Source: CAVPLU01 sp050012535 (GTDB lineage: Archaea > Thermoproteota > Bathyarchaeia > 40CM-2-53-6). Taken from it: a stretch of 23,672 nt of DNA. Under the pieces are notes generated by a model that ran no database searches, had not been told where the DNA came from, and saw only the letters and a list, made by a program, of their open reading frames with translations. Where the stretch lies: contig JBEKGZ010000013.1 in the NCBI GenBank assembly GCA_050012535.1, positions 1-23,672 of the forward strand. The letters run 5' to 3'. How positions within the stretch are numbered: position 1 is the first letter of the stretch; every line of letters begins with the position of its first letter. The position numbers and the translations under genes were made by a program. Positions 1 through 6,903 of this stretch are shown piece after piece.

Positions 1-294
1 ACCGGCCGAAAGTCGCGACGAAGCATCTCAACACCTGTCTGGTTCCTCCACGAAGGCCAGAAGCTGTATCTGGTTCCTGTCAATGGAACCGACTCGAATT
101 GGTACAAGAACGTCCTCGCCGATCCCGCGATGCAGATCTCCACTGGCGGGAGAAAACTGGCAGTCAAGGCCACCCCGGTGTCCGATTCGCGCGAAGTCGC
201 CGAAGTGGTTGAGAAACTTCGATCAAAGTACGGAGCCGGAGAAGTGAAGAAGTACTACTCCAAGCATGACGCTGCATTAGAAATCGCGATCTAG
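1..294 (+). CDS. Ddn-like deazaflavin (F420)-dependent nitroreductase/quinone reductase family protein, 5' truncated
   Basis: The reading frame is open from base 1 and stops with TAG at 292-294, giving the last 97 residues of a protein whose N-terminus lies outside the window. The visible part starts TGRKSRR, then TPVWFLHEGQKLYLVPVNG, then SNWYKNVLADP and a short C-terminal helix. This is the order of the split-barrel Ddn/DUF385 family: a TGR[K/R]SG-like phosphate loop, a beta strand, and the W-x-x-N-L-x-A-[N/D]-P motif. Family members bind F420 (some FMN) and reduce quinones or other electrophiles; the substrate cannot be read here. If F420 is used, the host makes deazaflavin, which suits an archaeon. 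The next gene is convergent, so nothing downstream is co-transcribed. Family is fairly sure; cofactor is inference. Confidence 0.75.
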   Translation, partial: TGRKSRRSISTPVWFLHEGQKLYLVPVNGTDSNWYKNVLADPAMQISTGGRKLAVKATPVSDSREVAEVVEKLRSKYGAGEVKKYYSKHDAALEIAI

Positions 295-351
295 TACCAT
301 CAGGATCGAATCGCGCAAGATGATGAATGACACGATCTACGGGCTTGCTTA

Positions 352-385
352 CAGAGTCTGATTTCCAAATCAGCAAAGGACTCTG
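352..385. other. Strong hairpin in the gap between convergent genes
   Basis: CAGAGTC (352-358) pairs perfectly with GACTCTG (379-385). Immediately inside it, TGATTT (359-364) pairs with AAATCA (367-372) around a CC loop, leaving a six-base bulge (373-378) on the 3' side. It lies between the Ddn-like gene ending at 294 and the leftward Moco gene ending at 493, so it may mark a transcript end on either strand. No long T-tract follows, so calling it a terminator would be a guess. The rest of 295-492 shows nothing recognisable. Confidence 0.4.
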
Positions 386-492
386 GGAATTGGTCGTCGG
401 ATGAGCGCGGGACCAATGTGGATCAACGATCATCATCTCCTCACGTTTTATGCAGGGGAAGCTCGGTAGGCCTGGGATTTCTCTCGAAGATT

Positions 493-1083
493 CTACTTGT
501 TTGTGCAGGTGATTCTGTTTACGTACTTGATCCATTCTACGCCTAGTCTCGCAGGTGCCACGAGCCTTGCGGGGAATCCGTGCTCGATGGTCAATGGGAT
601 GCCTCCAGCCTTCAATGCGATCATGTTGTCAGAGTTTGCGACATCATCCGGTGTGAGCACAATCGCATTGTAGCCTGTAACGCTCTGTACTGTGACGTGA
701 TCTATGCTCTTGGGCGTCGCTCCTGCTCTGCTCAGAAGATAGAGTATCGGTATGCCCTCCCATAGAACGTCAGCCGCCCACCCTTCTACGCATTGGATCT
801 TCAGAGTCTTCTGAACATCGGACATTGCATACAGATCATCCACAGTCAGTTGCAATGGCTTTGATACATCCCCATCGACTCTCAGTCTGTAATCGTTCAA
901 ATCTATCTTGGTAGGCAGATCTCCGTTCCATGTTACAGGAAAATCTGAGGCGATCGAAGTCGTTGCTTGGGATGCGATATTTGGTCCTCTTGTAGTTCGA
1001 CCAAGAAACCACCATGATCCGCCTGCAACCGCCAAGGCCAATGCAGGGACCAACTTAATGAATAATCTCCTGTTGAGCTTCAT
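493..1083 (-). CDS. Molybdopterin-dependent oxidoreductase, sulfite-oxidase fold, Tat-exported
   Basis: A 196-residue protein of the SUOX/YedY-like molybdopterin-binding fold. Residues 1-25 look like a twin-arginine signal or anchor: NRRLFIK followed by a hydrophobic stretch, so folded enzyme is probably exported and held at the outer membrane face. Residues 60-190 carry the fold; QCVEGW (Cys98) is the family's molybdenum-ligating cysteine motif, and GFPARLVAP and GVEWIKYV are typical C-terminal strands. It lacks the C-terminal dimerisation domain of true sulfite oxidases, so it is closer to short YedY-like or soluble SUOX-fold proteins that need a separate redox partner. No heme or flavin partner gene is next to it. 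Start ATG at 1081-1083. Substrate unknown. Confidence 0.85.
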   Translation of the reverse strand: MKLNRRLFIKLVPALALAVAGGSWWFLGRTTRGPNIASQATTSIASDFPVTWNGDLPTKIDLNDYRLRVDGDVSKPLQLTVDDLYAMSDVQKTLKIQCVEGWAADVLWEGIPILYLLSRAGATPKSIDHVTVQSVTGYNAIVLTPDDVANSDNMIALKAGGIPLTIEHGFPARLVAPARLGVEWIKYVNRITCTNK

Positions 1084-1115
1084 GACTCGTCCAACTACCC
1101 AGGCGACAGACCAAA

Positions 1116-1292
1116 TCAGCTGCTCATATCTCGACTTTGCCTGCTAATTCTATTGAGCTTCTCAATTGCCGTATCACCGAGAGGTCTGTTTGCTGGAGCA
1201 CTCGCCTTTTGCATCATTCCCTTGCACGAAAAACAAGAAAGATGCTTGCGTGTCTTCCTAAGTTTGGATACCGAGAATAGATGTCGCGCCAC
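1116..1292 (-). CDS. Possible small CxxC protein
   Basis: A 58-codon frame from GTG (1290-1292) to TGA (1116-1118), ending 32 bases before the Moco gene on the same strand. The translation is basic, with SCFSCKGMM near residue 20 and a helical-looking tail RPLGDTAIEKLNRISRQS. The amino-acid make-up looks more like protein than a random frame, but there is no clear ribosome binding site and no family I recognise. It could be the first gene of a two-gene unit with the Moco protein, or chance. Confidence 0.25.
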   Translation of the reverse strand: MARHLFSVSKLRKTRKHLSCFSCKGMMQKASAPANRPLGDTAIEKLNRISRQSRDMSS

Positions 1293-1462
1293 GTTTGGAC
1301 GTTAGACCAGCATGCAGATTCTCCCACCAAGTCTTATGAACGGAATCCAGGTTGACTTCATGGTATGGTATCGTCGGTTCGTTGCCCAAGCTGTTAGTAC
1401 GAAAACTCATCCAGCACCTATTTCTGTAGCCGTGTGGGTGTCATCTTCGTTTGGCTGGGACT
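1293..1462. other. Intergenic segment before the VOC gene
   Basis: With the doubtful small gene at 1116-1292, this makes up the 379-base stretch between the divergent Moco and VOC genes. I see no tRNA, repeat or strong promoter; CACCTATTTCTG around 1417-1428 is a weak TATA-like match at a plausible distance from the VOC start. Confidence 0.3.
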
Positions 1463-1900
1463 ATGTCGAAGAGGAAGATCAGGCTGTACTATTCCGGAAT
1501 AGAGGTTCGGGAACTAGATAGGTCGCTCAGGTTCTACCGTTCGCTCGGACTTGAGGTTAGCCATCGCGGCACGATGGCCCACGGCGGCAAATATGTCCAC
1601 ATGAAGGACCCTTCCTCAGGCCAGAGGTTGGAGTTGAATTGGTATCCGAAAGGAAGCCGCTTCTATATGAAGTACAGGAAAGGGAGCGAACTCGACCACA
1701 TCGGCTTCGTCGTGGACGATGCAGAGAAATGGTTCAGGCTTCTCGTCAAGCGAGGTGCAAGACCGGCCGCCAGACCATTCGGAGATGAGTCGGAGACCCT
1801 TGCATACGTGAAAGACCCGGACGGTATCTGGATCGAGTTAATCGGACCGGGCAGAAAGCCCGAGCAAGAGAGAATGGCACGCAAGGGCACACGTGGGTAG
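1463..1900 (+). CDS. VOC superfamily (glyoxalase/bleomycin-resistance fold) protein
   Basis: A 145-residue single-unit VOC protein. I start it at ATG 1463 rather than the in-frame TTG at 1451, because family members begin a few residues before the first beta strand. The paired beta-alpha-beta-beta-beta modules are visible: IRLYYSGIEV..LDRSLRFYRSLG, then LELNWY, then LDHIGFVVDD..KWFRLLVKRGA, then VKDPDGIWIELI. At the usual metal sites I see Glu (LELNWY), His (LDHIGF) and Glu (GIWIELI), but the first ligand position, usually His, is Tyr. So metal binding may be altered and lactoylglutathione lyase activity should not be assumed. The family also covers epimerases, dioxygenases and fosfomycin-type enzymes. 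No operon partner. Confidence 0.85.
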   Translation: MSKRKIRLYYSGIEVRELDRSLRFYRSLGLEVSHRGTMAHGGKYVHMKDPSSGQRLELNWYPKGSRFYMKYRKGSELDHIGFVVDDAEKWFRLLVKRGARPAARPFGDESETLAYVKDPDGIWIELIGPGRKPEQERMARKGTRG

Positions 1901-1952
1901 CTCGCGTATTTGTCCGGTGTTTCACGCCATGGGTTTCCAGCGCGATAGTAAA

Positions 1953-1962
1953 CGCTTAAGTG
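1953..1962 (+). promoter_or_regulatory. Candidate archaeal TATA element for the seven-helix membrane protein
   Basis: CGCTTAAGTG lies about 27 bases before ATG 1987, the spacing expected for a leaderless archaeal transcript. It overlaps the alternative GTG start at 1960, which argues for the ATG. Confidence 0.35.
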
Positions 1963-1986
1963 AGCTTACCGGGGCTGCCGTTGTGC

Positions 1987-2706
1987 ATGGCAAACCAGAT
2001 TCCTCTTATGACGACTTTCATCTCTGCAGTCTTCACCGTTCTCCTTCTGTGGCAATACGCGCAGAGGAAGAAGAGGCATCAACTCATCTGGACAGTCGCT
2101 TTAGCCCTTTACAGCCTAACTGCATTCATGGAGTATCTCGCGAATCCTGACATACTAGGTCCAAGCTTGTCGCTAATCAAGTTCTACTATTCAGGCACAG
2201 GGCCGATGGTGGGGCTTCTGGGCGCGGGAGTCCTATACCTGCTAGCATCAAGACGTTGGAGCGACATCTATCTTGCGTTAGTGCTCGCATTGAGCGCCAT
2301 CGTGGTAGTATCTACTGTTTCTGCACAGATACCATCTGCAGAAATACAGTCAGCATTCAATGCAGGGCTTCCGCAAGGTTTCAGAACGATAGTGAAGGAC
2401 TTGCCTATGACCGCTCGCACCCCGACAATGATTCTCAACATTACGGGAGCGATCTTTCTCATCGGTGGGTCATTATTCAGCTACATAAGAGATCGGAGTA
2501 GGACGTACAACATCGCCCTATTCCTTGGGGGAATATTCCCGTCGCTCGGCGGCGCATCACTCGGCTTCTTCAATAACGCGAACATCTTCTTCGAGTTTGA
2601 GCTCGCCGGCACTATCCTACTGTTCCTGGGGTTCATTCTAAGTATGAAATATCTCCGCAGGCCAAGCGATGATCCCCATTCGACTAGGAACATAAGCGCA
2701 AGATGA
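1987..2706 (+). CDS. Seven-helix membrane protein, function unknown
   Basis: About 239 residues from ATG 1987 (a GTG at 1960 would add nine). I count roughly seven hydrophobic helices: TTFISAVFTVLLLW, QLIWTVALALYSLTAF, a GPMVGLLGAGVLYLLA helix, DIYLALVLALSAIVVV, a long MILNITGAIFLIGGSL helix, IALFLGGIFPSLGGA and a last FELAGTILLFLGFILSM. Loops are short, except a polar stretch before the fifth helix. The C-terminus is basic and cytosolic-looking. There are no transporter, rhodopsin-lysine or protease motifs I can recognise. It stands alone between the VOC gene and the hgc operon. A general sensor-type or structural membrane protein is possible, but I assign no function. Confidence 0.75.
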   Translation: MANQIPLMTTFISAVFTVLLLWQYAQRKKRHQLIWTVALALYSLTAFMEYLANPDILGPSLSLIKFYYSGTGPMVGLLGAGVLYLLASRRWSDIYLALVLALSAIVVVSTVSAQIPSAEIQSAFNAGLPQGFRTIVKDLPMTARTPTMILNITGAIFLIGGSLFSYIRDRSRTYNIALFLGGIFPSLGGASLGFFNNANIFFEFELAGTILLFLGFILSMKYLRRPSDDPHSTRNISAR

Positions 2707-2852
2707 AGCTCACGTTCCGCGATGTTCCTGACCGGCGATGAGCAAAGAGGGAACCCGCAGGCAGCCTAAACGCCACTGGGTCTGATTGCGTCTAGGATTT
2801 CGAATTTCACCACGCACCTCCTATTCAGCTATTCTATTAGGCAATATGCGAA
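2707..2852. other. Intergenic region upstream of the hgc operon
   Basis: No gene found. AATATGCG occurs at 2843-2850 and again at 2879-2886, a 36-base spaced direct repeat flanking the hgc dyad and TATA box. Confidence 0.3.
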
Positions 2853-2872
2853 TTTTCCGAAAAATCGGAGAA
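2853..2872 (+). promoter_or_regulatory. Candidate operator dyad in front of the hgc operon
   Basis: TTTTCCGA (2853-2860) and TCGGAGAA (2865-2872) form an inverted repeat with 7 of 8 positions matched around an AAAA spacer. It ends inside the BRE of the TATA box, a typical place for a repressor. The first operon gene encodes an AbrB-type DNA-binding protein, so autoregulation is a natural guess, not shown. Confidence 0.4.
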
Positions 2873-2882
2873 ACTTAAATAT
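2870..2882 (+). promoter_or_regulatory. Strong archaeal BRE/TATA promoter of the hgc operon
   Basis: GAAACTTAAATAT is a very good BRE plus TATA match. A start about 26 bases on would be near 2903-2908, giving a short leader before the GTG at 2916 or ATG at 2931. Confidence 0.6.
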
Positions 2883-2915
2883 GCGGGGATCCAGAGCCAA
2901 TGTGGCGCATCTAAA

Positions 2916-3203
2916 GTGGCGTCAAGCAAGATGAAGGGTGGCAGGAAATCCAAAGCCGGCTACGCGGCATCAGAACCGAGCCTAATGGATTACAAGATGG
3001 AGGCTATTGTCACTCTCGATTCGAGAGGTCAGATACTCATACCGAAAGAGGTCAGACAGAAGGCTGGAATCAAACCTGGCGACAAACTCACCATCGTCAC
3101 GTCCTCGCCGGGCGGCAAGCTTTGCTGCATTAACCTGTTCAAGACCGAGGAGCTTGCCGGCACTGTGAAGAAATTGCTCGGTCCGATGGCGGAAGAGATC
3201 TGA
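2916..3203 (+). CDS. AbrB/SpoVT-domain DNA-binding protein of the hgcAB operon
   Basis: A 95-residue protein from GTG 2916 (ATG 2931 is an alternative, losing five residues). Residues 1-27 are a basic, flexible tail. Residues 28-72 are the swapped-hairpin AbrB/SpoVT fold, with VTLDSRGQILIPKEVR then GIKPGDKLTIV. Two adjacent cysteines (LCCINL) follow, then a short helical tail. Such proteins bind DNA as dimers and are often transcription regulators or antitoxins. No toxin gene is adjacent; instead hgcA starts 14 bases downstream. From memory, small AbrB-like proteins are annotated as HgcAB-associated in other genomes. The CC pair invites a metal- or thiol-sensing idea, which is inference. It likely regulates this operon through the dyad at 2853-2872. 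Confidence 0.85.
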   Translation: MASSKMKGGRKSKAGYAASEPSLMDYKMEAIVTLDSRGQILIPKEVRQKAGIKPGDKLTIVTSSPGGKLCCINLFKTEELAGTVKKLLGPMAEEI

Positions 3204-3217
3204 CCCGAAAGCGCTGG

Positions 3218-4213
3218 ATGAGGATCAAGATGTCAATGATAGTGCAGACAACGAGTAAGCTTGGCGAGGAAGACAGAAGAGCATGGCTCAAGGCACGTCT
3301 TGGGATAGACCGTATGGGGCATCGTGTGGAGCCGGGTCTCTACTCACTCGGGAAGCCGCTGAGTGATTCACCGGTTTTTGTCACTGCCAATTACAAGCTC
3401 AGCTTCAATGCTCTTCGCTCGCAATTGGGCGACATGGACTGCTACATCCTTGTTCTGAATACTGAAGGCATCAACGTCTGGTGTGCCGCGGGGAAGGGGA
3501 CCTTTGGAACTGAAGAGCTTGTCCGCGGGATAGAATCTACGAGCTTGAAGGATATCGTGAACCACCGGACTTTGATACTGCCTCAGCTCGGAGCGCCTGG
3601 AGTGGCTGCCCCGGAAGTCAGGAAGAGGACCGGTTTCAAGGTGGAGTGGGGTCCAATACGTGCCTGCGATATTCCAGAGTACATGAGAACTCGGAAAGCC
3701 ACCGACGAGATGCGCAGGGTGAGGTTCGACCTGAACGACCGAATGGAGGTTATCCCTGTCGAGATAAAGAACATATTCGCTCCGCTGACCGTCGCCCTCG
3801 TCGCCCTGTTCCTCCTCGGAATGCAAGGCACCGGCTTCATGATACTCACGATAGTTTTGGCCGGGGTCGTCGTCTTCCCGATCCTTCTCCCGTTCCTACC
3901 GACTCATGACCTCGCGTCCAAAGGGTTCGTGTTAGGCGTGTTCGCCTCAATACCGTTCATGGGAAGGGCTTACTTCGCCAGTGTGAACGAGGCGCCTTGG
4001 GTTGCCCTCGTGTCTATTATCCTCCCGGCCCTCATGATATCGCCTTGGGTCGCCTTTCTCGCTCTCAACTTTACAGGATCCACAACCTTCACGTCTAGGA
4101 CCGGTGTCAGGCGGGAGATATTCCGCTACATCCCCGTGATGGCGGTGACCTTCATCCTTGGGATCGGTCTTGATGTTGGATTCGCCGTCGCAAAATGGTA
4201 CGGGGTGATATGA
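3218..4213 (+). CDS. hgcA: HgcA, corrinoid-dependent mercury methyltransferase
   Basis: A 331-residue protein matching HgcA in length and layout. Residues 1-165 are the soluble corrinoid domain; the diagnostic cap-helix motif NVWCAAGK sits at 86-93, with Cys89 equivalent to the cysteine that gives cob(III)alamin its lower-axial thiolate. Residues from about 186 to 325 form five membrane helices. In characterised bacteria HgcA passes a methyl group from a methylated corrinoid to Hg(II), with electrons from HgcB, giving methylmercury. The physiological role is unknown. I use ATG 3218; in-frame ATGs at 3230 and 3236 are possible, and GAGGATC before 3230 resembles a ribosome binding site. Its stop overlaps the hgcB start. 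Identity is very likely; Hg methylation by this strain is inference. Confidence 0.95.
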   Translation: MRIKMSMIVQTTSKLGEEDRRAWLKARLGIDRMGHRVEPGLYSLGKPLSDSPVFVTANYKLSFNALRSQLGDMDCYILVLNTEGINVWCAAGKGTFGTEELVRGIESTSLKDIVNHRTLILPQLGAPGVAAPEVRKRTGFKVEWGPIRACDIPEYMRTRKATDEMRRVRFDLNDRMEVIPVEIKNIFAPLTVALVALFLLGMQGTGFMILTIVLAGVVVFPILLPFLPTHDLASKGFVLGVFASIPFMGRAYFASVNEAPWVALVSIILPALMISPWVAFLALNFTGSTTFTSRTGVRREIFRYIPVMAVTFILGIGLDVGFAVAKWYGVI

Positions 4214-4539
4214 TGGTATCCCAAGCGTCCTGTCAGGCACAAGCCTACGAAGCGGTTGAGAGCTCCGCTAACACGTTGAGGTTCAGCCCATCGCTTTGCA
4301 TCAACTGTGGGGCATGTCTTGACGTGTGTCCGCACGGGGTTTTTGCACTTGGAAACGGGCGGGTCCAGATTGTGAGACATGAAGCCTGCATGGAATGCGG
4401 TGCCTGCGAGCTCAACTGTCCTGCCGGCGCCATTACTGTCAACAGTGGGGTTGGATGTGCATCCGCGATGATCTACGCTGCTCTCATGGGCAGGAAGGAA
4501 GTTTCCTGCGGAGGCGATGAGCCCGCCTGTTGCGAATAG
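4213..4539 (+). CDS. hgcB: HgcB, 2x[4Fe-4S] ferredoxin partner of HgcA
   Basis: A 108-residue ferredoxin. The first cluster motif is CINCGACLDVCP (Cys29, 32, 35, 39) and the second is CMECGACELNCP (Cys59, 62, 65, 69). It then has the HgcB-specific extras: a lone cysteine in GVGCASAM (Cys82) and a C-terminal vicinal pair ACCE (Cys106-107). The extra cysteines are proposed to bind or hand over Hg(II), while the clusters reduce the HgcA corrinoid. GGGGTG at 4202-4207 is a good ribosome binding site for ATG 4213; ATG 4210 and ATG 4195 are in frame too. The overlap with the hgcA stop implies translational coupling. No membrane segment, so it acts at the cytoplasmic face of HgcA. Confidence 0.95.
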   Translation: MVSQASCQAQAYEAVESSANTLRFSPSLCINCGACLDVCPHGVFALGNGRVQIVRHEACMECGACELNCPAGAITVNSGVGCASAMIYAALMGRKEVSCGGDEPACCE

Positions 4540-4555
4540 CACGGCAACCCGTCAT

Positions 4556-4576
4556 GCCCAGAGTACGATTCTGGGC
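4556..4576 (+). terminator. Hairpin after hgcB
   Basis: GCCCAGA (4556-4562) and TCTGGGC (4570-4576) form a perfect 7-bp stem with a seven-base loop, 16 bases after the hgcB stop. No T-tract follows, so its role in ending transcription is uncertain; it may stabilise the hgc mRNA 3' end. Confidence 0.35.
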
Positions 4577-4663
4577 GCAACAGCATGAAGTAGCCTCTGA
4601 TTGCTTCCATGAATGTCAAATCCATCGAGATCCTGTCCGTGCTTCTCCTCCGTGGTCAGCTGA

Positions 4664-6865
4664 GTGCTAGGAAATATAGGCAGAAAACCTATCTTCCTGC
4701 CTCATCTCCGTTTTGATTCGAATCGACTGAGGATACCGCATTTGGCAATTGCAGAGTCCAAGTACCATCTTGGCAAAGTGGAAAGAGGCTACAACAATAG
4801 AACACTATACATCGACATCTCGAACATGCGCATCGTCGAGAAGCCCGTCACTAAAGACATGAAGGAGACGTTTACAGGTGGTCGCGGATTCAATCTGTGG
4901 CTTCTCTGGCAGGCTTTTCCGAAGAATCGCATTCCCAAGTGGGATGATCCGGAAAACGAGATTTGCATTGCATCCGGTCCCTTGGGAGGAACACCAATCT
5001 ACCCTGGCAGCGGAAAGAGCATAGCAGTTGCGATATCTCCGCTAACGGAATCCGTTATCGATTCGAATGTCGGTGGGTACTTTGGCCCCTATCTGAAGTT
5101 TGCTGGCTGGGATGCGCTTGAGATTCAAGGAAAAGCGAAGTCCGACGTGGTCATACTCATTGACGGAGACAATGGAATCGTCCGCATAGAAGATGGATCC
5201 GGGCTGCCCACTGAAACGCACTTGCTAACAGATGCCTTATCCCAGAGATTTGCAGGAGACAAACCGCATAGCATTTCCGTAGTATCGTCAGGCCCAGCCG
5301 CCGAGCACACGCTCATGGGCTGTCTCAATTTCTCATGGTATGATGTGGCCCGCAAGACCCATAGAACCAAGCAAGCGGGAAGAGGCGGGATCGGAACAGT
5401 ACTTCGCAATAAGAGAATAACAGCAATAGTCGCGAAATACTCTCGTGGAATAACAGTTGAGTCAAACGGTCCAGCAGACGCAGAGCTGGTCAAGAAAGTA
5501 GGGACCGCTCACGCACAGGAAATACGAACTCTCGACCCGAAGCAGAACGAAATGGCAGTGGTCGGAACAACGCATCTTATTCCAATAATGAACGAGTTCG
5601 ATCTTCTACCAGTGAACAACTTCCGGTTTGGAAGCCACATTGAAGCAGAGAGAATTGGCAGAGAAGTCTACCGAAGGAAGTTCCACAAAGGTTTCGACGC
5701 GTGTTGGAACGGGTGTGCGATGGCATGCGCTCATGCTGTCAAAGGATTCGAACTCAAGACAGGCCCATTTCGCGGACAGAGCGTCTACGTGGACGGTCCG
5801 GAATACGAAACCATCGCTGGTATCGGCAGCAACTGTGGGATCTTTGACCCCGACTACATCACCGAGATGAACTTCTACTGTGACACGTACGGTCTGGATA
5901 CAATCTCCATCGGTACCAGTATCGGCTTTGCGATGGAGTGTTACGAACTGGGACTGATCGACAAGAAGGCCACCGGTGGCTTGGATCTCAAGTTCGGCAA
6001 CAAGGAAGCTGGTCTCGAACTAATCCACCAGATGGCAAGTGGCAAGGGTTTCGGCGTCGTCGTTGGGCAGGGTATAAGGCGGATGAAGCGGATATTTGCT
6101 GAGAAATACGGCGCCGACCCTGGAATCTTGAATGACATCGGTATGGAGAGCAAGGGACTGGAGTTCTCTGAGTATGTAACCAAGGAGTCGTTGGCTCAGC
6201 AGGGCGGATACGGGCTCGCTTTGAAAGGGCCTCAACATGACGAGGCTTGGTTGATATTCCTAGACATGGTGCACAAGCTGATGCCGACTTTTGAACAGAA
6301 AGCCGAGAACTTGCACTGGTTCCCAATGTTCCGCACTTGGTTCGGTCTAAACGGCCTCTGCAAGCTGCCATGGAACGACGTTACTCCAGAGAACAATAGC
6401 AAGACAAAGGAGCCAGCAAAGATAATGGCTCACGTTGAGAGCTACGCCACTTTCTTCTCGGGAGTCACAGGAAGAAGAGTCACGCCTGATGATATTATCT
6501 CAATGAGTGAGAGAGTGTACAATTTCCAACGAATCTTCAACCTAAGAATGGGCTTCGGCACGAGAGAGCACGACGCTATACCATATCGTGCTGTGGGGCC
6601 GGTGACAAAGGAAGAGTATGAAAGCCGTCAAGAACGCTACGACAAGCAACTCAAAGAAAAAGTAGGCTTCGATCCAACGAGCAAAACAACTGAAGAGAAA
6701 TTGAAAGCTCTTCGGAAATATCGCGAGGCGGAATACGAACGGCTGAAGGACGCGGTCTACGAGAGAAGAGGATGGAACAAAAACGGTATACCAACCTTGG
6801 GGAAAGTCAAAGCCCTCGGCATAGATTACCCGGATGTAGTGGAGCTGCTGGAGAAGCATCAGTGA
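4664..6865 (+). CDS. Aldehyde:ferredoxin oxidoreductase family protein (tungsten-type), long variant
   Basis: A frame of 733 codons. AOR proteins usually begin with a strand like the one at residues 43-55 (YNNRTLYIDIS), and the TATA-like site lies after GTG 4664, so TTG 4742 or GTG 4778 is a likelier start. The N-terminal domain holds TGGRGFN, SGPLGGTPIYPGSGK and GYFGPYLKFAGWDALEI, the bis-pterin binding region; YVDGPEYETIAGIGSNCGIFD and TYGLDTISIG are typical. The [4Fe-4S] ligands appear as Cys347, Cys351 and Cys355 (CWNGCAMAC), with Cys566 as the fourth. Usual AOR spacing is CxxCxxxC, so CxxxCxxxC is odd. A charged helical insert of about 50 residues precedes the C-terminal GWNKNGIPT motif. 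Members oxidise aldehydes to acids with ferredoxin, or reduce acyl or aromatic substrates. Substrate unknown. Confidence 0.9.
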   Translation: MLGNIGRKPIFLPHLRFDSNRLRIPHLAIAESKYHLGKVERGYNNRTLYIDISNMRIVEKPVTKDMKETFTGGRGFNLWLLWQAFPKNRIPKWDDPENEICIASGPLGGTPIYPGSGKSIAVAISPLTESVIDSNVGGYFGPYLKFAGWDALEIQGKAKSDVVILIDGDNGIVRIEDGSGLPTETHLLTDALSQRFAGDKPHSISVVSSGPAAEHTLMGCLNFSWYDVARKTHRTKQAGRGGIGTVLRNKRITAIVAKYSRGITVESNGPADAELVKKVGTAHAQEIRTLDPKQNEMAVVGTTHLIPIMNEFDLLPVNNFRFGSHIEAERIGREVYRRKFHKGFDACWNGCAMACAHAVKGFELKTGPFRGQSVYVDGPEYETIAGIGSNCGIFDPDYITEMNFYCDTYGLDTISIGTSIGFAMECYELGLIDKKATGGLDLKFGNKEAGLELIHQMASGKGFGVVVGQGIRRMKRIFAEKYGADPGILNDIGMESKGLEFSEYVTKESLAQQGGYGLALKGPQHDEAWLIFLDMVHKLMPTFEQKAENLHWFPMFRTWFGLNGLCKLPWNDVTPENNSKTKEPAKIMAHVESYATFFSGVTGRRVTPDDIISMSERVYNFQRIFNLRMGFGTREHDAIPYRAVGPVTKEEYESRQERYDKQLKEKVGFDPTSKTTEEKLKALRKYREAEYERLKDAVYERRGWNKNGIPTLGKVKALGIDYPDVVELLEKHQ
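4669..4702 (+). promoter_or_regulatory. Candidate promoter and dyad of the first AOR gene
   Basis: GGAAATATAGG around 4670-4680 is TATA-like. Just after it, AGGCAG (4678-4683) and CTGCCT (4697-4702) form an inverted repeat that would straddle the transcription start, a possible operator. This position argues that the GTG at 4664 is not the real start of the AOR gene. Confidence 0.3.
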
Positions 6866-6903
6866 CCAGTCCGACCTCCCAGCACCTACTGGTTACGAAC
6901 CCC

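Noticed and set aside
357..374. CTGATTTCCAAATCAG looks like a tRNA-Trp (CCA) anticodon arm
   Set aside because: The loop cannot be made seven bases with a five-base stem, and no acceptor, D or T arm can be drawn around it.
164..535. 123-codon minus-strand frame
   Set aside because: It overlaps the clear Ddn-like gene on the other strand and the Moco gene end, and its make-up (Ser, Arg, His-rich, no domain) is that of a shadow frame.
6542..6859. Hydrophobic minus-strand frame inside the AOR gene
   Set aside because: Shadow of the charged C-terminal helix of the AOR coding strand.
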